Notes: generated by a model not told the origin, from the sequence alone. 64,000 nucleotides of DNA from Acidobacteriota bacterium (GCA_016192845.1 JACPTI010000077.1:22737-86736); one strand, 5' to 3'; shown: positions 46,946-56,762, counted from the stretch's first letter. Program-made: numbers and translations.

Positions 46946-49482
46946 ACCAGAAGGCGTTTCCACCCGAGGAAGTAGGTCCGTTGAACCGGCCCCTCGCCAA
47001 TCGTCAACGAGAGCCGCCGGGCCAGCGATTCCGGGGCACAGACGGGATGAAGCCAGTACAGACGCTCGAGGTCGGGCCGTACCGGCGACGCGAGATCGCC
47101 GTCCGGATTTCCAGAGGGACAGACGGACGCGATATACCGGCAGCCGAGATCGAACGCGCGCCTCACGTGCATCTCGAGTCGCGACGGATGCATTCGTTCG
47201 AGCGCCATCAGGTCGATCGTCAGATCCAGTGACGGCGGCTCCATCCGAGCGACGATGCTCTCGGGCGCGAAGCCGAAGTCGGTGGCGTCCCACTCGCTCC
47301 AGAACGCACGCGGATTCTGCGGATCGTAGAACCGAAACCGGGCGTCCGGAAACAGCGTCATCAGATACACGGCCGCCGGCAGCAGCACCTCGGGGCGTGC
47401 CGTCATCAGGTACGTCACGTTCGGACACAGCGTCTTGAAGTGGTGGGCGAATCCGCCGGACCCGCCAATCTCCCAGACGGTGCGCCTCGGCGCCGCGCCG
47501 CGAAATTCCCTGATCAGGGAGGCGTCCTGCAGCAGCGAGACCACCCTGAAGCACCGCAGCGTCTCCTCGTTGTAGCGCCTGCCGCCGCTCTCGAACCCGA
47601 AGGCGCCGAGTGCGGCGGGCTCGTCCACCCAGAGCGCGCTGTCGCCGCGGACGAGCAGCCGGCGCAGGTCACGCTCGAAGCGAGCCCTGACCGGGCGGGG
47701 CGCGTCGTCGTAGTCGGCGGCGCGGACGCCGCTGGTCGCCGCGGTATACCGTCGCAGCTCTGCGATCGTCTCCGGCGCCGCGTCCCATAATGGCGCGAGG
47801 GCGGCCAGCAGGCGCCGCTCGGCGGGCGTCGAACCGTTGGCTCCGGCCTCCGCGTCGCGCAACGGCCGCAGCCGCTCGCGCGCACGGAGATAGGCGTCGA
47901 AGGCACGCGCCCTGCACTCGGCGACAAAGGCGGCCTGCCGCTCGAGCGCCAGCCGCCGCGCGGCGCGCTCCTGCTGATCGCGCTGCTTGGCCGCCTTCCG
48001 CGCTTCCAGCGCGTGGTTGGCGCCCTGCCGCGCCTCTTGCATCGCCGACGCCATGCTGGCCAGCGCCGGCCTGGCCGCGAGGCGCCACCATGGGCCGCGA
48101 CTGGGCCGCCGGGCGCCGGCGGCGGCCGTCGCCTCGATGGCGACAACCAGTTTCGGCGTCGCCGCCACGTCCATCCCGTACGGTCGAACGAACGCTTCCA
48201 CGAAGCGCCAGCACCTGTCGGCCGCCGCGTCAGGATTGCGCAGCGCCGTCTCGAGCTGTGACACATGCTCGCTGATTCCGGAGGCGACGTGGAGCAAGCC
48301 ACCGTTCACCTCCCGCAGGTATCGAAAATGGAGCGTGCCGTCCTGCGTATCGCGGAATTCCGGGGCGAGCAGCGTGTAGACGCCGCGACCGACGATGGCG
48401 CTCTCGATGAGCGCGCTGGTGTTGATGCCGACGACGGCCGCGCTGTGATGAATGGAATCGTAATAATCGGCGCGCGTGTCCTCGTCAATCGGATTGCCGC
48501 CGTCTCGCGGCCAGATCACGACGTTGCCAAAATCGCTGACATCCGCCGTGGCCCAGCGTTCCGCGTTCTGCGGGTGGGGCCGCACGAGGACTCCGGCGCC
48601 GCGCAATGCTGCGGCGGCCGAGCGGACCTCCTGGACCCATCGCCGGACGAACGGCAGTTCGTTCCCCGCAATGAACCTCGACGAACAGAGATACAGCAGA
48701 TAGGGATGCCGCGGGTCGAGGCCGACCCGGGCACAGAAAGCCTCGCGCGAGGCGCGCGGCGTCCAGGTGAACCAGTGGTCGTACGGCGCCGCGCCGGTCA
48801 CGACCACGCGCTCGGCGGGGACGCGATGGAGCGCGACCGCCTCGGCCTTCATCGCCTGGTTCCATACCGTGACGAGGTCGAGCGGGTCGTGAATGAGCCC
48901 CTTGTTCGTGAGGTTGTCCCAGCTGTACACGCACAGGCCGGTGCGGATGCCGAGCGCGCGGGCGCTGCGCAGGTAGTCCGACTGCGGCGACCCGGGCTCC
49001 ACCAGCGGCGTGACGAGCACGAGATCCGGACGGTGATCATGAATGAACGCGGAGATCGCCGGATCCGGCGGCAACGCCCGATCGCACGTGCGCAGGAACC
49101 GTCCGAGCAGCCAGCGGCCCCGGCGGGTGAGGACGAGGCGCCGCCATGCTGCCGAGGCGGCGAACACCGGCGCCTTCTGCTCGGCGCGCCACCGCAGCTT
49201 GGAAGCGTCCCGGTACTCCGGCCGGAAGTAACGCAGGTAATCGATCCCCTTTCGCAGCTCGACGCCGAGCTGCGACCAGGTCGGTGCCGACGGTCCCGGC
49301 GGCAGCCCGTGGGTGATCTCCGGATGCTCGCGGCAGAGGCGCCCGATGAGGTCCCCAGGATCAAGGTACTGGTGCACTTCCGCGGCGACGTGCACGCGGT
49401 GCCCGCGTCCGGCGAGCAGGCGCAGCGTCGATTCGAAATTCCGCACGTACACCGTGCTGCGCATGAAGAAGAGGATCTTCAT
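46942..49482 (-). CDS. Fusion: SWD[HN]L-family GT-B domain (copy 8) + sugar O-methyltransferase-like domain
   Basis: N-term MKILFFMRSTVYVRNFESTLRLLAGRGHRVHVAAEVHQ, SWDNLTNKGLIHDPLDLVTVWNQAMKAEAVALHRVPAERVVVTGAAPYDHWF; C-term TVWEIGGSGGFAHHFKTLCPNVTYLMTARPEVLLPAAVYLMTLFPD. Confidence 0.72.
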   Translation of the reverse strand: MKILFFMRSTVYVRNFESTLRLLAGRGHRVHVAAEVHQYLDPGDLIGRLCREHPEITHGLPPGPSAPTWSQLGVELRKGIDYLRYFRPEYRDASKLRWRAEQKAPVFAASAAWRRLVLTRRGRWLLGRFLRTCDRALPPDPAISAFIHDHRPDLVLVTPLVEPGSPQSDYLRSARALGIRTGLCVYSWDNLTNKGLIHDPLDLVTVWNQAMKAEAVALHRVPAERVVVTGAAPYDHWFTWTPRASREAFCARVGLDPRHPYLLYLCSSRFIAGNELPFVRRWVQEVRSAAAALRGAGVLVRPHPQNAERWATADVSDFGNVVIWPRDGGNPIDEDTRADYYDSIHHSAAVVGINTSALIESAIVGRGVYTLLAPEFRDTQDGTLHFRYLREVNGGLLHVASGISEHVSQLETALRNPDAAADRCWRFVEAFVRPYGMDVAATPKLVVAIEATAAAGARRPSRGPWWRLAARPALASMASAMQEARQGANHALEARKAAKQRDQQERAARRLALERQAAFVAECRARAFDAYLRARERLRPLRDAEAGANGSTPAERRLLAALAPLWDAAPETIAELRRYTAATSGVRAADYDDAPRPVRARFERDLRRLLVRGDSALWVDEPAALGAFGFESGGRRYNEETLRCFRVVSLLQDASLIREFRGAAPRRTVWEIGGSGGFAHHFKTLCPNVTYLMTARPEVLLPAAVYLMTLFPDARFRFYDPQNPRAFWSEWDATDFGFAPESIVARMEPPSLDLTIDLMALERMHPSRLEMHVRRAFDLGCRYIASVCPSGNPDGDLASPVRPDLERLYWLHPVCAPESLARRLSLTIGEGPVQRTYFLGWKRLLV

Positions 49483-51950
49483 GGCGCCGCCTTGCCGCCG
49501 CCGCTGCGCGTGAACACGCCGTACCAGACGGCGTACTCGCCGGCTTTCGTCTTCAGAACGATCTTCGAGTCGAGCCGCAGTCCGTGGCACTCGAGGACGT
49601 CGGTCACCGCGCCCGATTGCGCGGTGGAGACCTCCACGAGAATCGACTGCAGCGCGGGCGACGACAGCGTGCGCGGGGCGCCCTCGAGCACCGCCAGCTC
49701 TCCGCCGTCGACGTCGAGCTTGATGTGATTCGGCAGCGGCAGGCGGACCCATTCGACCAGGTCGTCCAGGCGGAATCTCATCACCGGCTGCTGATAGAGC
49801 GTCGGGCCGTCCTCGGGCTGGCCGGGGCCGAGCACGTGTCGCGCGGCGCCGGGCTCGAGGTCGCGCAGGCTGAACACGTCCATCGCCGTCGTGTCGGCGA
49901 GCGCCACCGGCATCGGCGTAATCAGCGCGCCCACGCCGTTAAGCACGATGTTGGTGCAGAGCGACGCCACGCTCGCGTAGCTCGCCTCAAACGAGAAGAC
50001 GCGGGCCGCGCCGCCCGGCTTCTTGGCGGCCACCAGCGAGTAAATGCCGACGTTGGCGCCGATGTCGTACAGCACCTCGCCCGCCCCGATACGCGTGTGA
50101 ATCCAGTCGACGGTGAACGGCTCCTTCTTGCAGGCCCGCAGGCGGAATTCTTCGCCCTTCGTCAGGACCTGGATGTAGATGTCCGCCTCCTCGTAGGCAA
50201 CCCTCCGCGGCCGGCTCGCCGCGTGCATGTCGACGAACGAGCTCCGGGGAATCTGGTGCATGACCGCCCGCAGTAGCTCGCGGCGCTTGATCGAGCCAAG
50301 GGCCGCAAAGTCGGCCGCGAGCGCCTGGACCGGATCGCGTCTCGTCGCCAGCGCCTCCGCGCGCCGCGCCCGCCGCTCCTCTTCCTTGCGGGCCTGCGCC
50401 GCCAGGCGTTCGGCCACCCGCGCGCGGCGCCGCGCCTCGCGCGCGGCCTTCTCCGCCTCGCGGGCCGCCCTCGCCTCCTGCGCCGCGCGCGCCTCGCGTT
50501 CGAGCTCCCCGGCCCGCCGCGACAGCCGCGGCCGGATGAGCGGCGCCCAGATCGGCGCTCCGCTGCCAGCGCGTGCGGGCTCGGCCGCTAGCGCTTCGAG
50601 TGCTTCGACCAGGCGCGGCGTGGCGGGCACATCGACGCCGTACGGCCGCACGAATGCCTCGACGAACCGTCGGCACTGGACGTCTTCGGCGTCGGGCTCC
50701 CGCACGGCCGCATCCAGGTGGGCGAGGTGCTCGTCGAAATCGCGCGCGACGCGCACGAGGCCCCCGTTGACGCTCCGCAGGTGACGAAAGTGCAGCGTCC
50801 CCTCCTGCGTGTCGCGGAACTCGGGCGCGAGCAGCGTGAAGACGCGGCGCCCGAGGATGGCGCTCTCGATCTCGGCCGTCGTGTTGACGCCGACGACCCC
50901 TGCGCTGTGGTACATGGAATCGAAATAGTCGCTGCGCGAGTCGGCGTCGACCGGGGCCGCGCCCGCAGGCGGCCACACCACCACGCCGCCGAAGCTGCTC
51001 AGGTCGGCGTTCTGCCATTGCTCCGCGTGCTGCGGATGGGGGCGCACGAGGATCCCTGCGGCGCGAAGCGCCTGGAACGGTGCGCAGCGGACCTGCTGCG
51101 CCCACTTCTGGACGAACGCAGCCTCGTCGGGGGCGACGAACTTCGACGAACACACGTAGAGGAGATACGGACGGTCGGACGGCAGCCCGATGTGCGAGCA
51201 GAACGCCTCGCGCGCCCTGCTGGGACGCCACTCGAACCAGTGGTCGAAGGCCGCCGCGCCCGTGACCACGACACGATCGGCGGGGATGCCATGGAGCTCG
51301 ACCGCCTCGCGCTTCATCGCCTCGTTCCAGACGGCGACGAGGTCGACCGGCCCGTGGATGAGGCCCTTGTTGGTCAGGTTGTCCCAGCTGGCGACGCAGT
51401 GCGCCGAGCGGACGCCGAGCGCGTGCGCGCTCCGGACGAAATCGGCCTGCGGGGAACCAGGTTCGATCAGTGGAGTGACGGCCATCACATCGGGACGGTG
51501 CTCGGCGATGAAGGCATCGATCGCCGGATCGCGCGGAATGGCGCGATCCATCACACGCAGCCACGCCCCCAGCGCCCGGCGGCCCACCGGCGCACTCGCG
51601 AACCCGTACTCGGCCCTCGCGAGAATCGCCGGCGAGACCTCGCGTGCGGCGCGATCCCGCAGCTTCGACGCGTCACGGTACTCCGGTCTCAGGTACCGCA
51701 GGTAATCGAGACTGAGGCGCAGTTCGCGCCCAAGCAGCCCCCACCCGTCCGTGCGCACCGGAGCCTCGCCGTACGAGAAGTTGGCGTAGCGGTCGGCGAA
51801 CCGTTGCGGCGTGTCGACCGGATCCAGCAGCGTGTTCTTGTCCTTCTGAAACGCGACGTGGACGCGATGCCCGCGATCGCACAGCATCCGCAGGGTCGAT
51901 TCGAAATTGCGAACGTACCCGGAATGCCGCATGACGAAGAGAGCTTTCAT
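49479..51950 (-). CDS. Fusion: SWD[HN]L-family GT-B domain (copy 9) + coiled-coil linker + FkbM-type methyltransferase
   Basis: N-term MKALFVMRHSGYVRNFESTLRMLCDRGHRVHVAFQ, SWDNLTNKGLIHGPVDLVAVWNEAMKREAVELHGIPADRVVVTGAAAFDHWF; C-term VLYDIGANVGIYSLVAAKKPGGAARVFSFEAS, HIKLDVDGGELAVLEGAPRTL. Confidence 0.78.
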   Translation of the reverse strand: MKALFVMRHSGYVRNFESTLRMLCDRGHRVHVAFQKDKNTLLDPVDTPQRFADRYANFSYGEAPVRTDGWGLLGRELRLSLDYLRYLRPEYRDASKLRDRAAREVSPAILARAEYGFASAPVGRRALGAWLRVMDRAIPRDPAIDAFIAEHRPDVMAVTPLIEPGSPQADFVRSAHALGVRSAHCVASWDNLTNKGLIHGPVDLVAVWNEAMKREAVELHGIPADRVVVTGAAAFDHWFEWRPSRAREAFCSHIGLPSDRPYLLYVCSSKFVAPDEAAFVQKWAQQVRCAPFQALRAAGILVRPHPQHAEQWQNADLSSFGGVVVWPPAGAAPVDADSRSDYFDSMYHSAGVVGVNTTAEIESAILGRRVFTLLAPEFRDTQEGTLHFRHLRSVNGGLVRVARDFDEHLAHLDAAVREPDAEDVQCRRFVEAFVRPYGVDVPATPRLVEALEALAAEPARAGSGAPIWAPLIRPRLSRRAGELEREARAAQEARAAREAEKAAREARRRARVAERLAAQARKEEERRARRAEALATRRDPVQALAADFAALGSIKRRELLRAVMHQIPRSSFVDMHAASRPRRVAYEEADIYIQVLTKGEEFRLRACKKEPFTVDWIHTRIGAGEVLYDIGANVGIYSLVAAKKPGGAARVFSFEASYASVASLCTNIVLNGVGALITPMPVALADTTAMDVFSLRDLEPGAARHVLGPGQPEDGPTLYQQPVMRFRLDDLVEWVRLPLPNHIKLDVDGGELAVLEGAPRTLSSPALQSILVEVSTAQSGAVTDVLECHGLRLDSKIVLKTKAGEYAVWYGVFTRSGGGKAAP

Positions 51951-51980
51951 CGGTCCGAGCAGAATGGCCGGCGGGGCCGG

Positions 51981-52805
51981 TCAGCGCCGCACGAACAGGG
52001 CATCCGCCACCCGCGGAAAGGTGCCGGGCGGGCGATGCTCGACGACGTTCGCGAGTTCGTAGCCCAGCCGATCCATGAAGGCCGCCACCACGCGCACGCG
52101 AGAGTCGGCGGCGTCGGCTTCGATCAGCTCCGTATAGACCTCGCACCGCGACGACGACAGCACCTCCACCGCCCCGGCAAGCACCTTGTCCTCGACGCCG
52201 TCGACGTCCAGCTTGATCCGCGTCGGCCGCGGCAGCCCCAACATGCGCACGAGGTCGTCCAGCCGGAACGTCAACACGTGTTCGATGGCTGCCGGCGTGA
52301 ACGGCCGCCGCGCGTGGTCGAGCGCCTCGCCAACGGCATGCGACGCGCTGCCCGCGCCGAGGCGCGACCGGTAGAACGGCCGCACGCCCGTCTCGTCGAA
52401 CAGCGCAACCTGCAGCGGCGTCACGACCCCGGCGAGGCCGTTTGCGAGAATGTTGCGGACGAGCGCCGCAAAGCTGTCGAAGGCCGGCTCGAAGGCGATG
52501 ACCGGCGTGCGGCCGCCGTGCAGGCGCGCCGCGATGAGCGATAGACCGCCGATATTGGCGCCGATGTCGAAGAAGACGTCGCCCGCGCCGAACGAGGCGA
52601 GCCACCTGACGAGCGGCTCCTGCTGCACGCGCCGCCGCCTGGCTCGCTTGTACTCGGAGAGCGATCCGAGGGTGAAGCGGAGGCCGTCCTCGTTCTCGAA
52701 ACCCGCGGTCGCCTGCAGCTCTTCGAGCAGGCGCAGGCGGAACCTGATGGGCAGCGTGACCGCCTCGTCGAGCAGCTGCCGGAACTTCTCTTCCCCCGCC
52801 CTCAC
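51981..52805 (-). CDS. FkbM family methyltransferase
   Basis: VFFDIGANIGGLSLIAARLHGGRTPVIAFEPAFDSFAALVRNILANGL; RIKLDVDGVEDKVLAGAVEVL. Confidence 0.87.
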   Translation of the reverse strand: MRAGEEKFRQLLDEAVTLPIRFRLRLLEELQATAGFENEDGLRFTLGSLSEYKRARRRRVQQEPLVRWLASFGAGDVFFDIGANIGGLSLIAARLHGGRTPVIAFEPAFDSFAALVRNILANGLAGVVTPLQVALFDETGVRPFYRSRLGAGSASHAVGEALDHARRPFTPAAIEHVLTFRLDDLVRMLGLPRPTRIKLDVDGVEDKVLAGAVEVLSSSRCEVYTELIEADAADSRVRVVAAFMDRLGYELANVVEHRPPGTFPRVADALFVRR

Positions 52806-52826
52806 CTCATGCCGCTCCCGTAGGCT

Positions 52827-53108
52827 TCACCCGTCACGGCGCGCGTCGCTCGTGCGGTTCGCGGCAATCTTGTCCGCCCGGCGCCGCCGGCGGCGCGCGC
52901 TCTCACGCGCTTCCGCAACAACCGCCGCGGCCCGCTCGATGCGCTCGCGCGCATCCAGGGCGACCGCGCGCAATTCGCGAACAGCGCGCCCGTACACTTC
53001 GAGGACGGGCGTCACGCTGACACCCTGATGTTCGTCCCAGCCATCGCCGCGTCGGACGCGATCGAGGAGGATCAGGACGGATTCGAGCGGCGGGTCCGGC
53101 GTGTTCAC
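52827..53108 (-). CDS. Small hypothetical protein with basic/coiled-coil C-terminus
   Basis: VNTPDPPLESVLILLDRVRRGDGWDEHQGVSVTPVLEVYGRAVRELRAVALDARERIERAAAVVAEARESARRRRRRADK; lies tightly between FkbM and the ABC permease on the same strand. Confidence 0.45.
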   Translation of the reverse strand: MNTPDPPLESVLILLDRVRRGDGWDEHQGVSVTPVLEVYGRAVRELRAVALDARERIERAAAVVAEARESARRRRRRADKIAANRTSDARRDG

Positions 53109-53112
53109 AGTC

Positions 53113-53991
53113 TCACAGCCGATCGATTGTGGATGACTCGTTGACGGTGAAGAACCAGACGCCTGCGGCCATCGCCGCAACCGCCACCACGAACGACGTG
53201 GCCAGCGGAACGAGCGGCACCTCGCCGACGCCGAGAATCCCCCACCGGAACGTCGCGACCACGGACGCCATCGGGTTGACGAAGATCAGCCAGCGATGTT
53301 CGGGCGGGACGAGCGAAATCGGGTAGAACACGGGCGTCAGGTACATCCAGAACTGCATGAAGTACCGCAGCCCGAACCGAGTCTCCTTGTGCCGCGCCTG
53401 GAAGACGCACGTCCAGAGCACCACGCTCAACGCGCAGAACACGGCGAAGACGCTCATCAGCAGCGCAACGAGCAGCGTCGGGCCCACCCGAACGTAGAGC
53501 ACGCCATCCTTCCAGACATAGAAGAGCGCGACGAGCGTCAGCAGCACCATGTAGATGACGAAGTAGGCCGCCGCCGGGGCGACCGACGCGACCGGCGAAA
53601 TCAGCCGCGGGAAGTACAGCCGTTTGATCAAGCTCTTGTGTTGGTCGAGGCACTTGGTCCCGAACAGGATCGAGCGGTCGAACAGACTCCACGGCACGAA
53701 GCCGGTCATGAAGAACAGCACGAACGGCACGCCGTCCGACGGGAGCCGTAAGAGCCCGCCGAACACGAAGCCACCGACCAGAATCGGGAAGAGCGGCCGC
53801 GCAAACAGCCAGAAAATCCCGAGCGTCATGCCTTCATACATGTCCTTCACGGTGCGGACGGCCAGGAACCACAACAGCCGTCGGCACCGCCAGATCTCGA
53901 CCGCCCGCGCGGCGGTTCCCTCCCGCTGGGGCTCGATGACCCAGGGTGCGGCGGTCGAATGGGACGCCGCCCCTTCAAAACCGTGCGACAC
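53113..53991 (-). CDS. wzm: ABC-2 type polysaccharide export permease (Wzm-like)
   Basis: VRTVKDMYEGMTLGIFWLFARPLFPILVGGFVFG; polytopic; GLRYFMQFWMYLTPVFYPISLVPPEHRWLIFVNPMASVVATFRWGILG. Confidence 0.9.
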   Translation of the reverse strand: MSHGFEGAASHSTAAPWVIEPQREGTAARAVEIWRCRRLLWFLAVRTVKDMYEGMTLGIFWLFARPLFPILVGGFVFGGLLRLPSDGVPFVLFFMTGFVPWSLFDRSILFGTKCLDQHKSLIKRLYFPRLISPVASVAPAAAYFVIYMVLLTLVALFYVWKDGVLYVRVGPTLLVALLMSVFAVFCALSVVLWTCVFQARHKETRFGLRYFMQFWMYLTPVFYPISLVPPEHRWLIFVNPMASVVATFRWGILGVGEVPLVPLATSFVVAVAAMAAGVWFFTVNESSTIDRL

Positions 53992-55264
53992 CCTGCACCC
54001 CTTCCGGCTGCTCGTCGACTCGCTGGAACTTCCACCGGAACTGCGGCGTCAGATACCCGGACGCCCGGACGTCCTTCTCGCGGCGCTCCGTCCCGTCCGG
54101 CGCGTACACGATGAACGAGAGCGGCTCGCCCATGAGCACGTACTGGCGGCGCCCCTCGCCTTCGCGCGCGACCGTCAGGCTCGGCACCACGCTGTAGGTC
54201 ATCTCGTTGAAGAATCGGTGCGGCAGCCGCATGAGCGCCTCCCACATGCCGCCGGTCCTGAACACGCGCATCCCCAGGGGATCGGCCGTCCGAAAGATCA
54301 ACTGCCCGCGCGCCCGCACGTCGTACGCCGCGCAGGCGCACAGATGATTTTCGAGCAGCTCGAACCGCATGCGCAGATACGTCATCTCGTTCGTCGGCAT
54401 CCCGCGCACTTCGCGGCCGTCCTCCGTCACGACCTTGACGTCGTGGATGATGGCGAATCGGTTGACGTGGCGGCCGCGCTCGGAGCCGGTCATGCCCCGC
54501 GCCCACACCGAAGTCTGGTAGTCCGCGACGACCTCCTCCGAGTCGCCGAACCCGAGCACGCGGCCGGCATTCAGCCAGAGCGTCCGGTCGCAGACGCGCA
54601 CGATCGCTTCCATGTCGTGCGACACGAACAGCACCGTGAGGCCCCGTTCCGCTTCCTGCTTCACGCGTTCGAGGCAGCGCTCCTGAAAGCTCTCGTCGCC
54701 GACCGCCAGGATTTCGTCCGCAAGCAGAATCGACGGCTCCATGTTGATGGCGACCGAAAACGCCAGGCGCAGATACATACCGCTCGAGTAGTGCTTGAGC
54801 GGCGTATCCACGAACGTGTCGACCTCGGCGAACTCCAGGATCTGGTCGAAGCGGCGCGTCACGACCGCACGGGGGACGCCCAGCATCGCGGCGTTCAGGA
54901 AGATGTTCTCCCGGGCGGACAGATCCGGATCGAAGCCGGCGCCGAGCTCCAGCAGCGACACGACCCGACCACTGCCGACGACCCGGCCTTCGGTCGGCGT
55001 GATGATCCGCGCGAGGATCTTCAGGAGCGTGGTCTTGCCCGCCCCGTTGGCGCCAATCACGCCGAGCACCGTGCCCGGCTCGACAAGGAACGAGACGTCG
55101 CGGAGCGCCCAGAACTCGCGCGACTGTTCCCGTTCCTGACCGTTGGTCGTCGACCGTCGTACGCGCACGGCGAGCCGGCGCAGGACGCCCGTCGGTGTTC
55201 GCTCGTCGGCGCTGCTCGCAAGCTCGTATCGCTTGCCGAGCCCCTCGACGATGAGCTGGTTCAT
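53975..55264 (-). CDS. wzt: Polysaccharide ABC transporter ATP-binding protein with C-terminal Wzt-like domain
   Basis: VLGVIGANGAGKTTLLKILARIITPTEGRV, HYSSGMYLRLAFSVAINMEPSILLADEILAVGDESFQERCLER, LFVSHDMEAI; long C-terminal beta-rich extension. Confidence 0.93.
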   Translation of the reverse strand: MNQLIVEGLGKRYELASSADERTPTGVLRRLAVRVRRSTTNGQEREQSREFWALRDVSFLVEPGTVLGVIGANGAGKTTLLKILARIITPTEGRVVGSGRVVSLLELGAGFDPDLSARENIFLNAAMLGVPRAVVTRRFDQILEFAEVDTFVDTPLKHYSSGMYLRLAFSVAINMEPSILLADEILAVGDESFQERCLERVKQEAERGLTVLFVSHDMEAIVRVCDRTLWLNAGRVLGFGDSEEVVADYQTSVWARGMTGSERGRHVNRFAIIHDVKVVTEDGREVRGMPTNEMTYLRMRFELLENHLCACAAYDVRARGQLIFRTADPLGMRVFRTGGMWEALMRLPHRFFNEMTYSVVPSLTVAREGEGRRQYVLMGEPLSFIVYAPDGTERREKDVRASGYLTPQFRWKFQRVDEQPEGVQGVARF

Positions 55265-56274
55265 CCGCGCCGCCTGGCGGGATCGCCCCCCGCCGACCCG
55301 CGCTCCGCCGGGAGAACGACCCCGGCCAGATCGACCAGGGGCGGTACCGCGTCCCAGGAGAAGTCGAGATAGGTGTGCCGCGAGCCGGCCGCCCGCTCGG
55401 GCGCGCCGGACAAGCCCCAGGTGGGCCGGTTCCGGTAGACGACGTCGTTGTACGGCCAGCGCTCGTCGCCGTAGTGCGCATCCGACTCGCGGCCCGCATA
55501 CTGCGCTCGCACCGTCTGGTAGCTCCCCTCGTGATCGATGTGGTAGACCGGTCCTCCGATGTCGACAATCGCCACGCCGGACGACAGGGCGTGAATCAGG
55601 AAGTTGGCGTCCACGCCGAATCGCGCGCCCCGGTAGACCTCGTTGAACCCACCCAAGCCATGAAAGGTGGCGCGATCGAGCGCAATAAAGTCGCCAGCCG
55701 ATCCCCTGAAGTACGGCGGCCGCAGCCTCTTGGGGGGACGCGACAGATTCGCCGTGTCCTCCAGGCACGCCCAGTCGAGGCGCTCGACGTTGAGCGTCGC
55801 GCGCAGGTCCCACCGGGACGCCCGGTAGACGACGGCCGGCTCGAGGTCGCGCCGCTCGAGGCGCTGCAGGACGTGGCGGCCGAGAATGACGTCGCAGTTC
55901 GTGGTCAGGACGTACTCGCCGCGCGCGCGCCGCACGCCGACGTTCTTGGCCAGGAATTCGTGGTACACGAGCCGTGGGTTGAGCGTCATGGCCTCGTGGT
56001 ACGCCGGGTCGACGATCACCGCGCGGAGCCCCGCCACGACCGACGGCGGACAGCGCGACTCGACCAGATCGGCGAGCAGCGGCGCGCCTGGAACCGGGGC
56101 CCACTCCACGAGCAGGAACTCGTGAGGGATCGCGCGCATCGCCAGCTCGCGATGGTTGAACTGCAGCGTGGCGAGGAAGCGCGTGACGAAATCTCCGCCG
56201 TAGCCGTCGTTGCGTCCTGTGACGACGATGCTGACGTACGGCAGGGGCCCGGAGCCGCTGTGGGACACCCTCAC
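55261..56274 (-). CDS. Family 2-like glycosyltransferase
   Basis: YVSIVVTGRNDGYGGDFVTRFLATL, NVGVRRARGEYVLTTNCDVILGRHVL, RGSAGDFIALDRATFHGLGGFNEVYRG. Confidence 0.75.
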   Translation of the reverse strand: MRVSHSGSGPLPYVSIVVTGRNDGYGGDFVTRFLATLQFNHRELAMRAIPHEFLLVEWAPVPGAPLLADLVESRCPPSVVAGLRAVIVDPAYHEAMTLNPRLVYHEFLAKNVGVRRARGEYVLTTNCDVILGRHVLQRLERRDLEPAVVYRASRWDLRATLNVERLDWACLEDTANLSRPPKRLRPPYFRGSAGDFIALDRATFHGLGGFNEVYRGARFGVDANFLIHALSSGVAIVDIGGPVYHIDHEGSYQTVRAQYAGRESDAHYGDERWPYNDVVYRNRPTWGLSGAPERAAGSRHTYLDFSWDAVPPLVDLAGVVLPAERGSAGGDPARRRG

Positions 56275-56750
56275 TACCCCCCCGACCGGCCGGCGCGTGT
56301 CCGGATGTCGAGCACGTTGGCCGCCCCTTCGAGAATGTCCAGCTTGACCTCGATGGCTGCAAGCGCTTCGCGCGCGACCCGCAGCTCCTGCATCGCCGCC
56401 GCCACGCGCTGCTCCAGCCGCGTCTCTTCACGCGCCGCGGCTTCGAGCTCCGCGTCGCGCTTGCGCAGCTCCTGCTCGAGCCTGGCGAAACGCTGCGACG
56501 CCTCGGCGGCCGCCTCGCGGGCGCATGCCGCGCGGCGCTCGTGCTCGGATTCGAGCTCGGCCAGCCGGGCTTTGTAACGCTGCGCGTCGTCGCGCCGCGC
56601 CTGATGCAGCTCGTCCGACGCCGCAGCAGCCTCCGCCAGCCGCTCGCTGGTCTTGTCGAGCCGCTGCCGCATCACACGCAGCTTCTCCTCCGCGACGTGG
56701 AGCTCCCCTCGCGTGACGAACCCGAAACCGCGCAGCAGTCTTCGCAGCAC
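56274..56750 (-). CDS. Coiled-coil protein of unknown function
   Basis: EEKLRVMRQRLDKTSERLAEAAAASDELHQARRDDAQRYKARLAELESEHERR; in line between GT and regulator. Confidence 0.6.
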   Translation of the reverse strand: MLRRLLRGFGFVTRGELHVAEEKLRVMRQRLDKTSERLAEAAAASDELHQARRDDAQRYKARLAELESEHERRAACAREAAAEASQRFARLEQELRKRDAELEAAAREETRLEQRVAAAMQELRVAREALAAIEVKLDILEGAANVLDIRTRAGRSGG

Positions 56751-56762
56751 GTGGAGGGATGC

